DNA from: Pyrinomonadaceae bacterium MAG19_C2-C3
GTDB lineage: Bacteria; Acidobacteriota; Blastocatellia; Pyrinomonadales; Pyrinomonadaceae
Direction: 5' to 3'
DNA: 60,818 nt
Assembly (NCBI GenBank): GCA_024330265.1
Contig: JANDLT010000028.1
Location: forward strand, 1-60,818
Shown one piece after another: positions 1 to 8,984 of the stretch. Numbering within the stretch: position 1 is the first letter of the stretch; each line of letters begins with the position of its first letter. Below the pieces are notes generated by a model. It searched no databases, was not told the origin of the DNA, and saw nothing but the letters and a program-made list of their open reading frames with translations. A program made the position numbers and the translations under genes.

Positions 1-84
1 GCGTCTTCACTTGGCGGTTCTTTGCGATACAAGAAGGAGTAACGCAAAGGAGCGCAAAGATTCTCCCGCCTTTGAGCCACTACT
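1..84. repeat. Partial copy of dispersed intergenic repeat A
   Basis: This stretch matches the spacer at 22484-22592 almost word for word, including the identical string TTCTCCCGCCTTTGAGCC followed by ACTACT. It contains short inverted words (CTTTGCG against CGCAAAG) that would pair as a hairpin. The copy is cut by the window edge. The second copy is bounded by inverted GTAGTGGC/GCCACTAC ends, so this is the right part of a small repeat element rather than a gene. Confidence 0.75.
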
Positions 85-262
85 AAAGAAAGATGCGCGA
101 CGTGAATCTCCCGTTGTGCTTAATTGAACCCGGTTAAGTTATCATAGTTGAAATCTTCGTTATCAACTTGCGCGGGCGTGATGTGAAAGCGATGTGATAC
201 GAGCGTCGCAAAAACAAGCACTAAGAAGCATTGCGCGTCGCTTCACACCGAAAGGACTTTCG

Positions 263-1357
263 ATGCTTTCGTCTGAAAATATGCCCGCCGAACGTCTCAC
301 GATACATCATCTTGGTGTTGACAGTGATGCCGCCGAAGTCAAGGAAACGGACAATCAATTTGCCGCCGACGTGCGACAGGGTTTGAGTTCGACGCCGAAA
401 ACTCTTTATCCGAAATACTTTTATGATGAACTCGGTTCGCAACTGTTCGATGCGATTTGCCTTTTGCCGGAGTATTACCTGACGCGCGCCGAAGAAGAAA
501 TTTTGAGCGAACATGCCGACACAATCGTGCGCGCCGCGAAAGACATTGCGCCCGCCGATGATGGTGGCGATGTAAGACTCGCTCTGATGGAATTTGGCAG
601 TGGAAGCGCGATAAAGACGCAACGCATCATCGAAGCTGCGTTGCGTGTGCAAAGCGAACTCGTGTTGACCTCGATTGACATTTCGGTTTCCGCCTTAGAG
701 CGCGCGGCGCGTGTGCTGTTGCAACTCTTTCCGAACTTGAGTTTGACGGCACTCGCGGGCGACTACGATGCGGCACTCGACTTCCTGCACGACACTCAAC
801 CACACCTCGCACACGATGCGACACATAAAGACACCGCCCGCCCGCGCACGCTCGCGCTGTTTCTCGGCTCGAACATCGGCAACTTCAATTACGATGAAGC
901 CATCGCTTTCTTGCGGCGTTTGCGCCTCACGATGCGCGATGATGATGCGTTGCTGCTCGGCGCGGATTTGCGTAAAGACCCGAAAATTCTCGAAGCGGCT
1001 TACGATGACGCGCTCGGTGTGACGGCGGCTTTTAATTTGAACATTCTCGTTCGCATCAATCGTGAACTTGGAGCGGATTTCAAGCTTGAAAACTTTCGCC
1101 ACCTCGCGCGTTATGACGACGTGGAAGGCAGCGTCAAGATTTATATCGAATCAAAGCGCGAACAAATCGTGCATCTCAAAGGGCTTGAGATGGAAGTGAG
1201 CTTCGCGGAAGGCGAACGCATACACACCGAGAACTCGCACAAGTATGACCACGCGACGCTCTCCGCGATGGCGCGAGAAACCGGATTTGATCTCGCCCAA
1301 ACGTGGCTTGACCACGACGCGCAATTCAGCAGTAACCTGTTCGTCGCCGGAAATTAA
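263..1357 (+). CDS. egtD: L-histidine N-alpha-methyltransferase (EgtD-like)
   Basis: EgtD trimethylates histidine with SAM to give hercynine, the first step of ergothioneine synthesis. The protein has the family hallmarks: YFYDELGSQLFD near residues 52-63, the SAM-binding EFGSGS near 110-115, LGSNIGNF near 201-208, and IHTENSHKY near 321-329, resembling the histidine-binding segment of characterised EgtD. At 364 aa it is slightly longer than the usual ~320 aa. The start is chosen at 263 because AAAGGA lies 6 nt upstream; an in-frame ATG at 194 would add 23 atypical residues. It is followed 23 nt later by an egtA-like gene, supporting a thiol pathway role. No EgtB lies in the window; it could be upstream or elsewhere. 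Confidence 0.9.
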   Translation: MLSSENMPAERLTIHHLGVDSDAAEVKETDNQFAADVRQGLSSTPKTLYPKYFYDELGSQLFDAICLLPEYYLTRAEEEILSEHADTIVRAAKDIAPADDGGDVRLALMEFGSGSAIKTQRIIEAALRVQSELVLTSIDISVSALERAARVLLQLFPNLSLTALAGDYDAALDFLHDTQPHLAHDATHKDTARPRTLALFLGSNIGNFNYDEAIAFLRRLRLTMRDDDALLLGADLRKDPKILEAAYDDALGVTAAFNLNILVRINRELGADFKLENFRHLARYDDVEGSVKIYIESKREQIVHLKGLEMEVSFAEGERIHTENSHKYDHATLSAMARETGFDLAQTWLDHDAQFSSNLFVAGN

Positions 1358-1380
1358 ACAAGGTTCAAGACGGAAAGTTT

Positions 1381-2763
1381 ATGGAGAAGGAAACCGCCGC
1401 GCCTTTCAATCCCGATGAAATATGCGCCCACCTCGCGGATGATTTGCGTCAGGAATACGTCGCTCCGGCGCAGTGGCGGTGCGGCATCGAGTATGAACTT
1501 TTCGGCTATACAAAAGACGGTTTGAATCGCCTCGACCCTTCGCGCATCGCTCACATCGTCGAGCGTTTCGCGGCAACGCCTTCGAGTTTAATCAAAGAAG
1601 ATTCCTTGACCACCGGAGCGCGTCTTCACGAAAGGGTTGCTTCACAGGACGGCGCACACGCGAACATGACAGAGGGCGAGTTGAGCATTGAACCCGGCGG
1701 GCAGCTTGAGTTTTCAAGCTTGCCGCGTCGCACGCTCATCGAACTCGAACGCGATTTGAAAGCTTACCTCGCGCGACTTAAAGACATCGCGCAACAGGAA
1801 CAAGTCATCTTCGTTCACACCGGATTCGACGCGCTTCGACCCCTTGATGAGCAACACTGGTTTCCGAAACGCCGCTATCAAGTTATGCGTCCCTTTCTTA
1901 CAAAGCGCGGAGAGCGTGCCGCCGACATGATGACGCGCACCTGTGCGATTCAGGCGAGCTATGATTTTTCATCGGAAGCAGACCTTGCGCGCAAACTCGA
2001 ATTAAGCACGCGCATCGCTCCCATAGCGACCGCGATGTTCGCCAACTCGCCGTTTGCCGACGGCAAATTAACCGGCTTCAAATCAACGCGCGCCGCGACG
2101 TGGCTGGCAACCGATACGGCGCGCACCGGCGGCATCCCGCCCGTCTTTGACGATGATTTCGATTTCACCGCGTTCGTAGAGTACGCCGTGAATGTGCCGT
2201 TGATGTTCGTGCGGCGCGGGGAGCATTACACGCTCAAAGATGGCGATATGACGTTCGGAGATTTCATCAATCGCCAAACCGATTATGACCGCGCATCGTT
2301 GTTGTTCGATTGGCGCGAACATCTTTCGACATTGTTCACCGATGTTCGGCTTAGGAGTTGTTTGGAGATGCGTATGGCGGATTGCGTCGAACCGTCGCTC
2401 GGACTCGCGTTCGCCGCCCTGTGGAAAGGTCTGCTCTACGACGTGGAAGCCGCGACCGCCGCGCGTGAACTTATGCCGCGCCTGAGTCGTGATGAAACTC
2501 TTGAACTGCACGGGGCAGTCGCCCGTGACGCACTCGCCGCGAGATTAAACACGCTTCACGTTTTGCCGTTAGCGAAAGAGATAGTGCGCGTGGCAGAGTC
2601 TGGATTGCGCCGCATCGCTCCCGATGAAGTCCGGTTTCTCGACGGGCTTCACAGTCTCGTTATCGAAGATGAAATGTGTCCGGCTGATAAGTTGATTGCC
2701 GCGTGGGGCGGAGAGTGGAACGGACGCATCGAAAAGCTTATCGAACATTGCCGCGTGGCATAA
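1381..2763 (+). CDS. egtA: Glutamate-cysteine ligase (EgtA/GshA-like, GCS2 family)
   Basis: This is a 460-aa carboxylate-amine ligase of the glutamate-cysteine ligase 2 family, which joins glutamate and cysteine using ATP. The N-terminal GIEYELFGY and EPGGQLEFSS segments carry the acidic metal/ATP-binding residues typical of the family. It follows egtD by 23 nt on the same strand, so the two are probably co-transcribed. In actinobacterial ergothioneine pathways EgtA supplies gamma-glutamylcysteine as sulfur donor for EgtB, which fits this pairing. A role in glutathione synthesis is the alternative: no glutathione synthetase and no EgtB/EgtC are seen here. The enzyme family is confident, the pathway is inferred from context. 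Confidence 0.83.
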   Translation: MEKETAAPFNPDEICAHLADDLRQEYVAPAQWRCGIEYELFGYTKDGLNRLDPSRIAHIVERFAATPSSLIKEDSLTTGARLHERVASQDGAHANMTEGELSIEPGGQLEFSSLPRRTLIELERDLKAYLARLKDIAQQEQVIFVHTGFDALRPLDEQHWFPKRRYQVMRPFLTKRGERAADMMTRTCAIQASYDFSSEADLARKLELSTRIAPIATAMFANSPFADGKLTGFKSTRAATWLATDTARTGGIPPVFDDDFDFTAFVEYAVNVPLMFVRRGEHYTLKDGDMTFGDFINRQTDYDRASLLFDWREHLSTLFTDVRLRSCLEMRMADCVEPSLGLAFAALWKGLLYDVEAATAARELMPRLSRDETLELHGAVARDALAARLNTLHVLPLAKEIVRVAESGLRRIAPDEVRFLDGLHSLVIEDEMCPADKLIAAWGGEWNGRIEKLIEHCRVA

Positions 2764-2842
2764 ACGATTCGGTGAGAGTGCAAATTCCCGTGTGTTATGC
2801 TGGCGGTCAAAAGCTAAAAAAACCGGAAGAAGCGATTAAAGT

Positions 2843-3136
2843 ATGAAGACGGAAAAGCACGAAGCGATGGTGGTGACGACGGGCAGACGCGATGCCGACG
2901 GCAAGATTCGCCTTGAAGTTTTCACGAGCGACCTTATCGCACTGTCCGTTGACGCGCACGGCGAACGCGCGGCGACGCTATTGTTGACATACGAACAAGT
3001 CGCTAATTTGCAAGATGCGCTCGGCAATCTGGCGCGCGTTCTTAAACGTGAAGCGGAAACAAACGCCGAACATTGGACGGGGACGGAGCGGCGATGCAAT
3101 GACGGGCATCACGCGACGCGAGACGAAACAACATAA
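2843..3136 (+). CDS. Hypothetical protein, 97 aa
   Basis: I do not recognise this short cytoplasmic protein. It has no signal peptide or membrane segment. Residues 1-75 look like a small alpha/beta fold (alternating hydrophobic strands, then a helix around YEQVANLQDALGNLARVL), and the last ~20 residues are hydrophilic and probably disordered. Codon use matches its neighbours and a perfect terminator hairpin follows 19 nt after the stop, so it is likely a real gene. It starts about 80 nt after egtA on the same strand and could belong to the same transcript. Confidence 0.6.
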   Translation: MKTEKHEAMVVTTGRRDADGKIRLEVFTSDLIALSVDAHGERAATLLLTYEQVANLQDALGNLARVLKREAETNAEHWTGTERRCNDGHHATRDETT

Positions 3137-3155
3137 ATCGGGCGCGGTAATCGAA

Positions 3156-3196
3156 AAAGGCATCCCGTGCGAAATCTAATCGCACGGGATGCCTTT
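3156..3196. terminator. Perfect 16-bp hairpin between convergent genes
   Basis: AAAGGCATCCCGTGCG pairs exactly with CGCACGGGATGCCTTT around a 9-nt AT-rich loop. A-rich sequence flanks the left arm and T-rich the right, so it can act as a bidirectional intrinsic terminator for the 97-aa gene (plus) and the secreted protein gene (minus). Confidence 0.85.
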
Positions 3197-3226
3197 CGTT
3201 TGATGTTTGATAAATGAGCGTCCGGT

Positions 3227-3631
3227 TTAGCTTTTGCGAACCAAGCGCACGATGACGGGTTCGGCAAGCGCGTTGCGGTCAACGGCGATGGTCGCGTTCT
3301 CGAAGCCTTTGGCTTTGACGATTAACTTCAGTTCGCCCATATGGAGCGGCGGCATCGCAAACACGCCGCGCGAATCGGTCGAGCCGTAAGCTTCGCAAAA
3401 GAAGCCGTCCGTGCGGCGGCTTTCGAGCGTCGCGTAAGCATTCGGAACGGGATTGCCCGCCGCATCAAGCACGCGCAAATCAAGCCGTCCGATGCCGTTC
3501 ATCTCTTTCGGAGCGCGTCCCATGTTCGGAGCATCGCCCGCGCTTGATGCCGTCTGGTTCATGGTTTGTGCTGTCGCTAAAGAACCGCACAACGCGAGCG
3601 CGGCACAGAGTGTGAGAAGTGTTTTATGCAT
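3227..3631 (-). CDS. Secreted protein with carboxypeptidase-regulatory-like fold
   Basis: The 134-aa product begins with a clear Sec signal peptide (MHKTLLTLCAALALCGSLATAQ). The mature part reads like a carboxypeptidase-regulatory-like/transthyretin-type beta sandwich: VLDAAGNPVPNAYATLES, then a segment ending in GVFAMPPLHMGELKLIVKAKGFE. Such domains are common in acidobacterial exported proteins and usually mediate binding or stability rather than catalysis. The start is set at the ATG at 3631, which has AGGAG 9 nt upstream; a TTG at 3637 would leave only 3 nt. It is the only minus-strand gene in this part and is convergent with the 97-aa gene. Confidence 0.75.
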   Translation of the reverse strand: MHKTLLTLCAALALCGSLATAQTMNQTASSAGDAPNMGRAPKEMNGIGRLDLRVLDAAGNPVPNAYATLESRRTDGFFCEAYGSTDSRGVFAMPPLHMGELKLIVKAKGFENATIAVDRNALAEPVIVRLVRKS

Positions 3632-4034
3632 TAGCAATATCTCCTTAGAGTGTTATTGAAGTTACCGGGAAAACAAGATTGACGAAATACAAAGAAGCCA
3701 AAAAAGGCACGAAGGTGATTGTCGAAAAACAATCACCGATGCTGTCATCGAACTGGCAGTATAGAAAAACCGCGTCGTGATGGAAAGTTAAATTTTAGCG
3801 ACGTGCGAATAAAACATCCGCGTATCGAACTCATAATACCGTCACATCAACGAACATTAACGGACAACGGGGTGTTTGATGCCGACGCGCGGCGGCGCGT
3901 TCGTTCGTCCGGTTGGACGTGCTAAATGCGGTTCGAGTACACTCGGATTTCTCCCTTGAAAAGTTTGCCATCCGTGATGTCAATCATGCTCGATGTCCGC
4001 TTCGGGTTGTAGTTTCCGTTTAATAAAAAGCTTT
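3632..4034. other. Intergenic region between divergent genes
   Basis: This 400-bp spacer separates the minus-strand secreted protein gene from the plus-strand FAD oxidoreductase gene and must hold both promoters. The only clear structure is a small hairpin at 3714-3737 (GGTGATTGT paired with ACAATCACC). Short open frames here have no recognisable content and I do not call them. Confidence 0.5.
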
Positions 4035-5681
4035 ATGAGCCGCTCAAATCAGACCAAGCCGCCGACGCTCGACCTCGCCGCATTGCGACGCAAATACCCT
4101 TTGACCGTGCAGAATTTCGGCGCGCTTGCCGACCGCGAAGCGTGGTTGCGTCGCATACGAGAACTCGAAACGCGGTGGCAAGATTCGATGGAACGACGGG
4201 ATGAAAAAACGGAAGTTATCGTTGAAAGTCCGCCGCCCGCGAACGCCGAAATCGAAGCAACCTTCGACGTGATTTACGCGGGTGGCGTGCTTGGCGTGCT
4301 TCATGCCGCAGTGATGGCGAATCGTCACAATCAAAAAGTGATGGTCTTCGATTTACACACGGTCGGCAAAACTCATCGTGATTGGAACATCTCGGATGAG
4401 GAATTAAAAGAGTTTGAGCGCGCCGGATTGTTCACTGCCGAAGAACTCGAAGCCGCGATTGTTAATCGTTACCAGAGCGGCTTCGTCAAATTTCACGACG
4501 GCGGTTCGCGCTTGAAAACTCCGCCCTTGTGGATGAACGGCGTGCTTGATGTCGCCCTTGATGCCGACACGCTGCTTGGATTGGCGCGGAGGAAGATTGA
4601 ACAAAGCGGAGTGGCTGGAAGCCTATTGTGTGACGGCTTGCGCTTCGTGCGGGCTTACGTTGAAGCGCATCGCGTGACGGTTGAAGTTGCGGACGAAACA
4701 GGGCGCGGCACAAATCATCGTCGCTTTTTCGCGGCGCGATTGTTCGTGGATTCGACGGGAACGAACTCGCGCGTCGCGCGTCAACTCAACGGCGATTTCG
4801 CTTTGACGCACGTTTGCCCGACCGTCGGCACACTCGCGCGCGGCTTCAAACGGGCGACCTCCGATGATGAAATTGACGCGGTTGATTTTCGCAAAGGCGA
4901 GATTCTCGTCAGCACCGAAGACGCGAGCGACCACCGCCAATTGATTTGGGAAGGCTTCGCCGGAAGCGAACGCAAAGACGACTATACGACGTATCTTTTC
5001 TTTTACGACGCGATTGATTCAAAGGCGGATAAATCTTTACTCGCGCTGTTTGAGCGATACTTTGAATCTTTGCCGACGTACAAAAAACAGGGGGCGCAGT
5101 GGCGCGTGCAAAAACCCGTGTTCGGCTACATTCCGAGCTTTCATCATCAAGGTTGGAACAACCGCAAACGCACCGCGACGACGCGCGTACTCATCATCGG
5201 CGACGCCGCCGGATTGTCGAGTCCGCTCACGTTCTGCGGCTTCGGTTCGCACGTCCGCAATCTTCATCGCACCACACAGATGACCGCGCAACGGCTCAAA
5301 GACGACGCGCTCGATACGAACTCTCTGCACGACATCAATGCGTATGAACCGCGCGTCGCGCAGATGGCGAGTCTGGCGGAGTTTATGCGCCCGACCGCGA
5401 AAGGCAATCCTTCGGCGGTGAATGAAACGATGAACGCGGTGATGGCGGCTTTACACGATTTAGATGAGCGCGTCAGGCGCGAACTGTTTCAAGACCGCAT
5501 GTCATTCAACGCTCTCAAAGCTTTGCTTGCGCGAACCGCCCGACTCTATCCGAACATCTTCAAACGGCTGAGTGAGCATCTCGGCGTGCGCGGTACGTTC
5601 TGGTGGTTGACGGGAATTGCCGAAGCGCGTTGGAGTGAGCATCATCAAGCGAAAGCAGATGATGAAGCAGATAAGTTTTGA
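4035..5681 (+). CDS. FAD-dependent oxidoreductase (lycopene cyclase / geranylgeranyl reductase-like)
   Basis: This 548-aa flavoprotein has an N-terminal Rossmann segment near residues 77-106 (FDVIYAGGVLGVLHAAV, ending in VMVFD) and the second FAD motif VLIIGDAAGLSSP near residue 385. That arrangement is typical of the geranylgeranyl reductase/lycopene cyclase/halogenase superfamily. The first ~75 residues form a charged helical extension. The substrate cannot be told from sequence; no carotenoid genes are nearby. The start at 4035 is preferred over an upstream ATG at 3993, whose extra 14 residues do not look like a domain. It stands alone on its transcript, followed by a palindromic repeat. 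Confidence 0.75.
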   Translation: MSRSNQTKPPTLDLAALRRKYPLTVQNFGALADREAWLRRIRELETRWQDSMERRDEKTEVIVESPPPANAEIEATFDVIYAGGVLGVLHAAVMANRHNQKVMVFDLHTVGKTHRDWNISDEELKEFERAGLFTAEELEAAIVNRYQSGFVKFHDGGSRLKTPPLWMNGVLDVALDADTLLGLARRKIEQSGVAGSLLCDGLRFVRAYVEAHRVTVEVADETGRGTNHRRFFAARLFVDSTGTNSRVARQLNGDFALTHVCPTVGTLARGFKRATSDDEIDAVDFRKGEILVSTEDASDHRQLIWEGFAGSERKDDYTTYLFFYDAIDSKADKSLLALFERYFESLPTYKKQGAQWRVQKPVFGYIPSFHHQGWNNRKRTATTRVLIIGDAAGLSSPLTFCGFGSHVRNLHRTTQMTAQRLKDDALDTNSLHDINAYEPRVAQMASLAEFMRPTAKGNPSAVNETMNAVMAALHDLDERVRRELFQDRMSFNALKALLARTARLYPNIFKRLSEHLGVRGTFWWLTGIAEARWSEHHQAKADDEADKF

Positions 5682-5712
5682 GGCTGATTGAATTTCAACG
5701 TGAAGTGTTTTG

Positions 5713-5952
5713 AAAGCTGCGGCAGCAGCGACCAGATGGTAGCCCACAGCGTAAGCTGTGGGTTTCTGTGCCGATAAGATTTAAGCTGCGGCAGCAGCGA
5801 CAGAAGTTAGTCGTGGAATGCACGCGAAAGCTATTGATAATTAGGCAGTCACAGATATTTCTTTCGCTGCTGCCGCAGCTCAAAATCTTTTCTATCCCTC
5901 AACCCACAGCTTACGCTGTGGGCTACCGTCTGGTCGCTGCTGCCGCAGCTTT
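5713..5952. repeat. Complex nested inverted repeat (TAGCC-type element, copy 1)
   Basis: Two 52-nt arms (5713-5764 and 5901-5952) are complementary with a single mismatch that would still pair as G-U. Each arm contains its own palindrome CCCACAGC/GCTGTGGG next to TAGCCC. A second inverted pair (around 5772-5790 and 5863-5880, AGCTGCGGCAGCAGCGA and its complement) is nested inside. The outer arm, TAGCCC palindrome and inner hairpin architecture recurs at 31362-31576, 47218-47453 and 54621-54849. It follows the FAD oxidoreductase stop by 31 nt. Confidence 0.85.
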
Positions 5953-6283
5953 GGGACAGCCTTTTCGACATTTTCCAAGTCGTTGTTTTGTGTTTATCTC
6001 CTTTCCCGCCTTTGCATAATCGGTAGCAAAACACGCATAAAAAGCTTGCGTTAAGTCGCGGTTTGACGGCATACTTTTGTCCGCAAATTAAGTGTTCCTG
6101 CTCTCGCGCGTCCACTGCCGGACGAGCCTGCCCGCACCCTACGATTTGGCGACAAGCGTTTGGCTGAGAGGAGAGTGAGGTTGGCAGTGGATTTGAAAGT
6201 AGCAGCCGCTCTCGATTTTTACCCCTCAAGTAGAGCAGCCCGGCTTGGTCGCCCTTCTGTAATGCAAATTAAGGAAGAAAAAA
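5953..6283 (+). promoter_or_regulatory. Possible structured leader of the RRM gene
   Basis: This 330-bp spacer has no gene. TCCACTGCC (6111-6119) and GGCAGTGGA (6183-6191) are perfectly complementary and enclose a 63-nt segment with further self-complementary words. A second small stem GCTCT/AGAGC follows at 6208-6236. AAGGAAG lies just before the RRM start codon. RRM proteins of this kind are often controlled through long leaders, so a regulatory RNA is plausible, but this is inference from folding potential only. Confidence 0.35.
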
Positions 6284-6667
6284 ATGGCAGTCAGACTTTT
6301 TGTCGGCAACCTCTCGTTCCGCACGACGGGCGATGAACTGCGGGAACTCTTTTCACAGGCGGGGGCGGTCGAGTCCGCGTCCGTTATCGAAGACCGCGAC
6401 ACGGGGCGTTCGCGTGGTTTCGGGTTCGTCGAAATGACGAATCAGGACGAAGCGACGGCAGCCGTCGAGCAATTCAACGGCAAGGACTTCGGCGGTCGTA
6501 ACCTGACCGTCAACGAAGCCCGCCCGCGTGAAGAACGAAGCGGCGGCGGTGGCGGCGCACGTCGCGGCGGCTACGGCGGCGGTGGTGGTAATCGTGGCGG
6601 CGGTGGTAATCGCGGTGACTATAGCGGCGGCAATCGTGACGGCGGTGACCGCGAACCGCGATGGTAA
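6284..6667 (+). CDS. RNA-binding protein with one RRM domain and RGG-like tail
   Basis: Residues 3-80 form an RNA recognition motif: RNP2 is LFVGNL (5-10) and RNP1 is RGFGFVEM (44-51), both with the aromatic residues that stack on RNA bases. The last ~40 residues are Gly/Arg-rich (GGGGGARRGGYGGGGGNRGG), a low-complexity tail that usually adds non-specific RNA binding. The 127-aa length and layout match the small bacterial RRM proteins of cyanobacteria and acidobacteria, which act as RNA chaperones and are often cold-induced. The start has AAGGAAG upstream. It is preceded by a long possibly structured leader and followed by a terminator. Confidence 0.92.
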   Translation: MAVRLFVGNLSFRTTGDELRELFSQAGAVESASVIEDRDTGRSRGFGFVEMTNQDEATAAVEQFNGKDFGGRNLTVNEARPREERSGGGGGARRGGYGGGGGNRGGGGNRGDYSGGNRDGGDREPRW

Positions 6668-6673
6668 AGCAAA

Positions 6674-6799
6674 GTAGAAAGTAGAAGTTAGAAAGTAGAA
6701 AAGGTAAAAATCGTAAAAGACGAAGGCGGAAAGAATGAACTTAGGTTCTTTCCTTCCGCCTTCGTCTTTTCTGTTTCTACTTTCTACTTTCTACTTTCT
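6674..6799. terminator. Terminator hairpin nested in GTAGAAA tandem-repeat arms
   Basis: A 16-bp stem AAAAGACGAAGGCGGA / TCCGCCTTCGTCTTTT (6715-6730 and 6755-6770) ends in T runs on both strands and sits between the convergent RRM and M28 genes. Outside it, arms of tandem GTAGAAA-like units (6674-6702) face TTTCTAC units (6774-6799). The right arm runs into the last codons and stop (TAG 6791-6793) of the peptidase gene, so its C-terminal ARK is encoded by repeat sequence. Confidence 0.85.
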
Positions 6800-8902
6800 C
6801 GCGCTCGGTGTGAGTTTTAACTTTACCCGTTCGCCCGCGCGTATGACTTCGACATCGTAGGTTTCTTCGGGTTTCATTTCGGCGAGGGCGTTGGTGTAGT
6901 CGTACACGTCGCGCACGTCGCGTCCGGCGAGTTTGACGATGCGGTCGTTGGGTTTGAGTCCCGCCTTTTCCGCCGGTGAACCCGCGCGCACACCTTCGAG
7001 CAGCAAGCCGTCTTTCGTCTCGCCGTAGTTTGGAATCGTTCCGAGATAAACGCGAAAGCCCATTGTGCGATTCGCGTTGCCCTGCGTCACGGCGTAGGTC
7101 GGACGTTGCGCGTTGCGGTCAATCGCGGTTGTGATTTTAGCGATGAATGAGACGATGCGGGCTTCGCCGTCATAGTTGATTTTCTCGTAGGTGTCGGAAG
7201 GTTTGTGATAATCGTCGTGCGTTCCGGTGAAGAAAAACAGCACCGGAATCTGCTTCGCGTAGAACGATGAATGGTCGCTCGGACCAAAGCCGTCATCGTT
7301 GAGTGTGAGAGCGAAAGCGTTTGCCGCGCGAGCCAAAACCATTTTACCTTGCGGAGACATCGTGCCTTCGCCCGGAACTTTAACCGTAACACTCGTTGAC
7401 TCCATACTTGGCATAGGTACTTTGTCGCCTTTGTTCGCTGCCTCAATCACCTTGCGAAACTCCGTGCCGGTGCCGACGCCGCCGATAAGAAGTTTGTCAT
7501 CGCGCAAGCGTCCGACCATATCCATATTGAGCATCGCCACGATGTTCGCCGCCGGGATGGGCGGGTTATTGATGAAGTAGTTTGAGCCGAGCAAGCCTTC
7601 TTCTTCGCCGGAGAAGGCGGCGAAAACGATTGTGCGGCGCGGACGATTTATAGTGAAGATGCGCGCGAGTTCGAGCATCGCGGCGACACCGGAAGCGTTG
7701 TCGTCCGCGCCGTGATGGATGCGGGCGGTCTTGGCGTTCGGCATAATCGCGTTTGTAGGGTTGATGTTGGCGAGGCTGCCGGGATGAAAGTCGTCGCCGA
7801 GATGGTCGTAGTGCGCCCCGATAACAATGGTTTCGCTTTTAAGTTTCGCATCCGTTCCTTCGAGAACGCCGACGACGTTCGCGGCGGGAAGCGTGCGACG
7901 TATGAGGTCAGTCGTGATGCTTAACGTCGAAGTCAAATCAACCGAAAGATTTTTTGCTGGCACGGATGAAGCGACGGATGAAGCATTTGGAACACTCGCG
8001 GTGTCCGTCGCGGCTTGTCGCAAAGCTTTTTCGAGTTCATCAAGCGGAGTATTGATGCCGTTCGATTCGACGATGCGGCGCGCGGCTTGGCGCGAGATGA
8101 TCACGGCGGGAAGTCCCGCATCGCCCGTTTGTTCGGTACGTTCAATGCGCGTTAAACGGTCGGCTTTGAAATCTTCGGTGCGCGCGATGAAGACCACGCC
8201 GCGCGCGCCCTGTTCGCGTGCGCGGGCGGCGCGCAAACGTAAATCGGCAAAGCGCGCGAATTTACCGTGCGGCGAATCGCCGTCGGGCGTCGCGGCGAAC
8301 ATCACGACGATGCGGTCACGGACGTTCGTGTTCGCGTAATCGTCAATCTTGGTTTCGGCATCGGTAATACCGAAGCCGACGAAACTCACGGGCGCATTTT
8401 CAAAGGTCGCGTTGGTGCTAAAACCGAGCGGCGCAAAGTCTTCGTTGATTCGCAAATCAAGCGCGGCGGCGCGTCCCGCCGTCGGCTCACCCGTCGCACG
8501 CGGGGCGAACAATATGCGATTGCCTTTGCCGGGTTCGACGCCCGCCGTGTAAGGAAAGTTTTGCAGGTACAAAGCCGCGACCGAATTTTCGCGTGAGGTG
8601 GAATTTCCCGAAACGAGATAGCCCGCCGGATTAGTCGGCTTCAATCCGAGACGCGCAAATTCGGCGGCGATGTAATCGGCGGCGAGACGCGCCCCCGTCG
8701 TCCCTGTGCGGCGTCCGGTCAGTTCATCGGACGCGAGGTAAGCGACGTGCTTTCGCAAGCGCGCGATGTCGGGCGTCGCGGCGGACGGTGCGGTTCTCGT
8801 CGCTTGAGCGCGCGTGTGGATGGCAACGGGCGACAATGCGACAAACAATGTCGCAAGGACGAACGAAGATAAGATGGTTTTTAATGAAGTGAATTTTTGC
8901 AT
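6791..8902 (-). CDS. Secreted M28 zinc aminopeptidase with PDZ domain
   Basis: The 703-aa protein starts with a Sec signal peptide (about residues 1-33). The M28 catalytic domain shows the expected two-zinc ligands: H364 in GAHYDHLG, D400 in GADDNASG, E433/E434 in SGEEEG, D461 in NMDMVGR and H544 in PSDHSSF. A PA-like insertion occupies roughly residues 165-310, and a PDZ domain (GLLLEGVRAGSPAEKAGLKPNDRIVKL in parts, about 615-700) closes the protein. It should act in the periplasm or outside, releasing N-terminal amino acids from peptides. It ends the co-directional minus-strand run and shares its stop codon with a repeat arm. Confidence 0.92.
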   Translation of the reverse strand: MQKFTSLKTILSSFVLATLFVALSPVAIHTRAQATRTAPSAATPDIARLRKHVAYLASDELTGRRTGTTGARLAADYIAAEFARLGLKPTNPAGYLVSGNSTSRENSVAALYLQNFPYTAGVEPGKGNRILFAPRATGEPTAGRAAALDLRINEDFAPLGFSTNATFENAPVSFVGFGITDAETKIDDYANTNVRDRIVVMFAATPDGDSPHGKFARFADLRLRAARAREQGARGVVFIARTEDFKADRLTRIERTEQTGDAGLPAVIISRQAARRIVESNGINTPLDELEKALRQAATDTASVPNASSVASSVPAKNLSVDLTSTLSITTDLIRRTLPAANVVGVLEGTDAKLKSETIVIGAHYDHLGDDFHPGSLANINPTNAIMPNAKTARIHHGADDNASGVAAMLELARIFTINRPRRTIVFAAFSGEEEGLLGSNYFINNPPIPAANIVAMLNMDMVGRLRDDKLLIGGVGTGTEFRKVIEAANKGDKVPMPSMESTSVTVKVPGEGTMSPQGKMVLARAANAFALTLNDDGFGPSDHSSFYAKQIPVLFFFTGTHDDYHKPSDTYEKINYDGEARIVSFIAKITTAIDRNAQRPTYAVTQGNANRTMGFRVYLGTIPNYGETKDGLLLEGVRAGSPAEKAGLKPNDRIVKLAGRDVRDVYDYTNALAEMKPEETYDVEVIRAGERVKLKLTPSARK

Positions 8903-8984
8903 AACTTTAATAGCCGGAGAAGATAAAGCGATGAGTGATGAGAAGCTTGCCGGATGCGCGTGCTGTATCCCAAGTTAGCACGGC

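Noticed and set aside
5849..6229. 126-aa minus-strand open frame before the RRM gene
   Set aside because: It runs through the palindromic element and the leader; composition is not protein-like.
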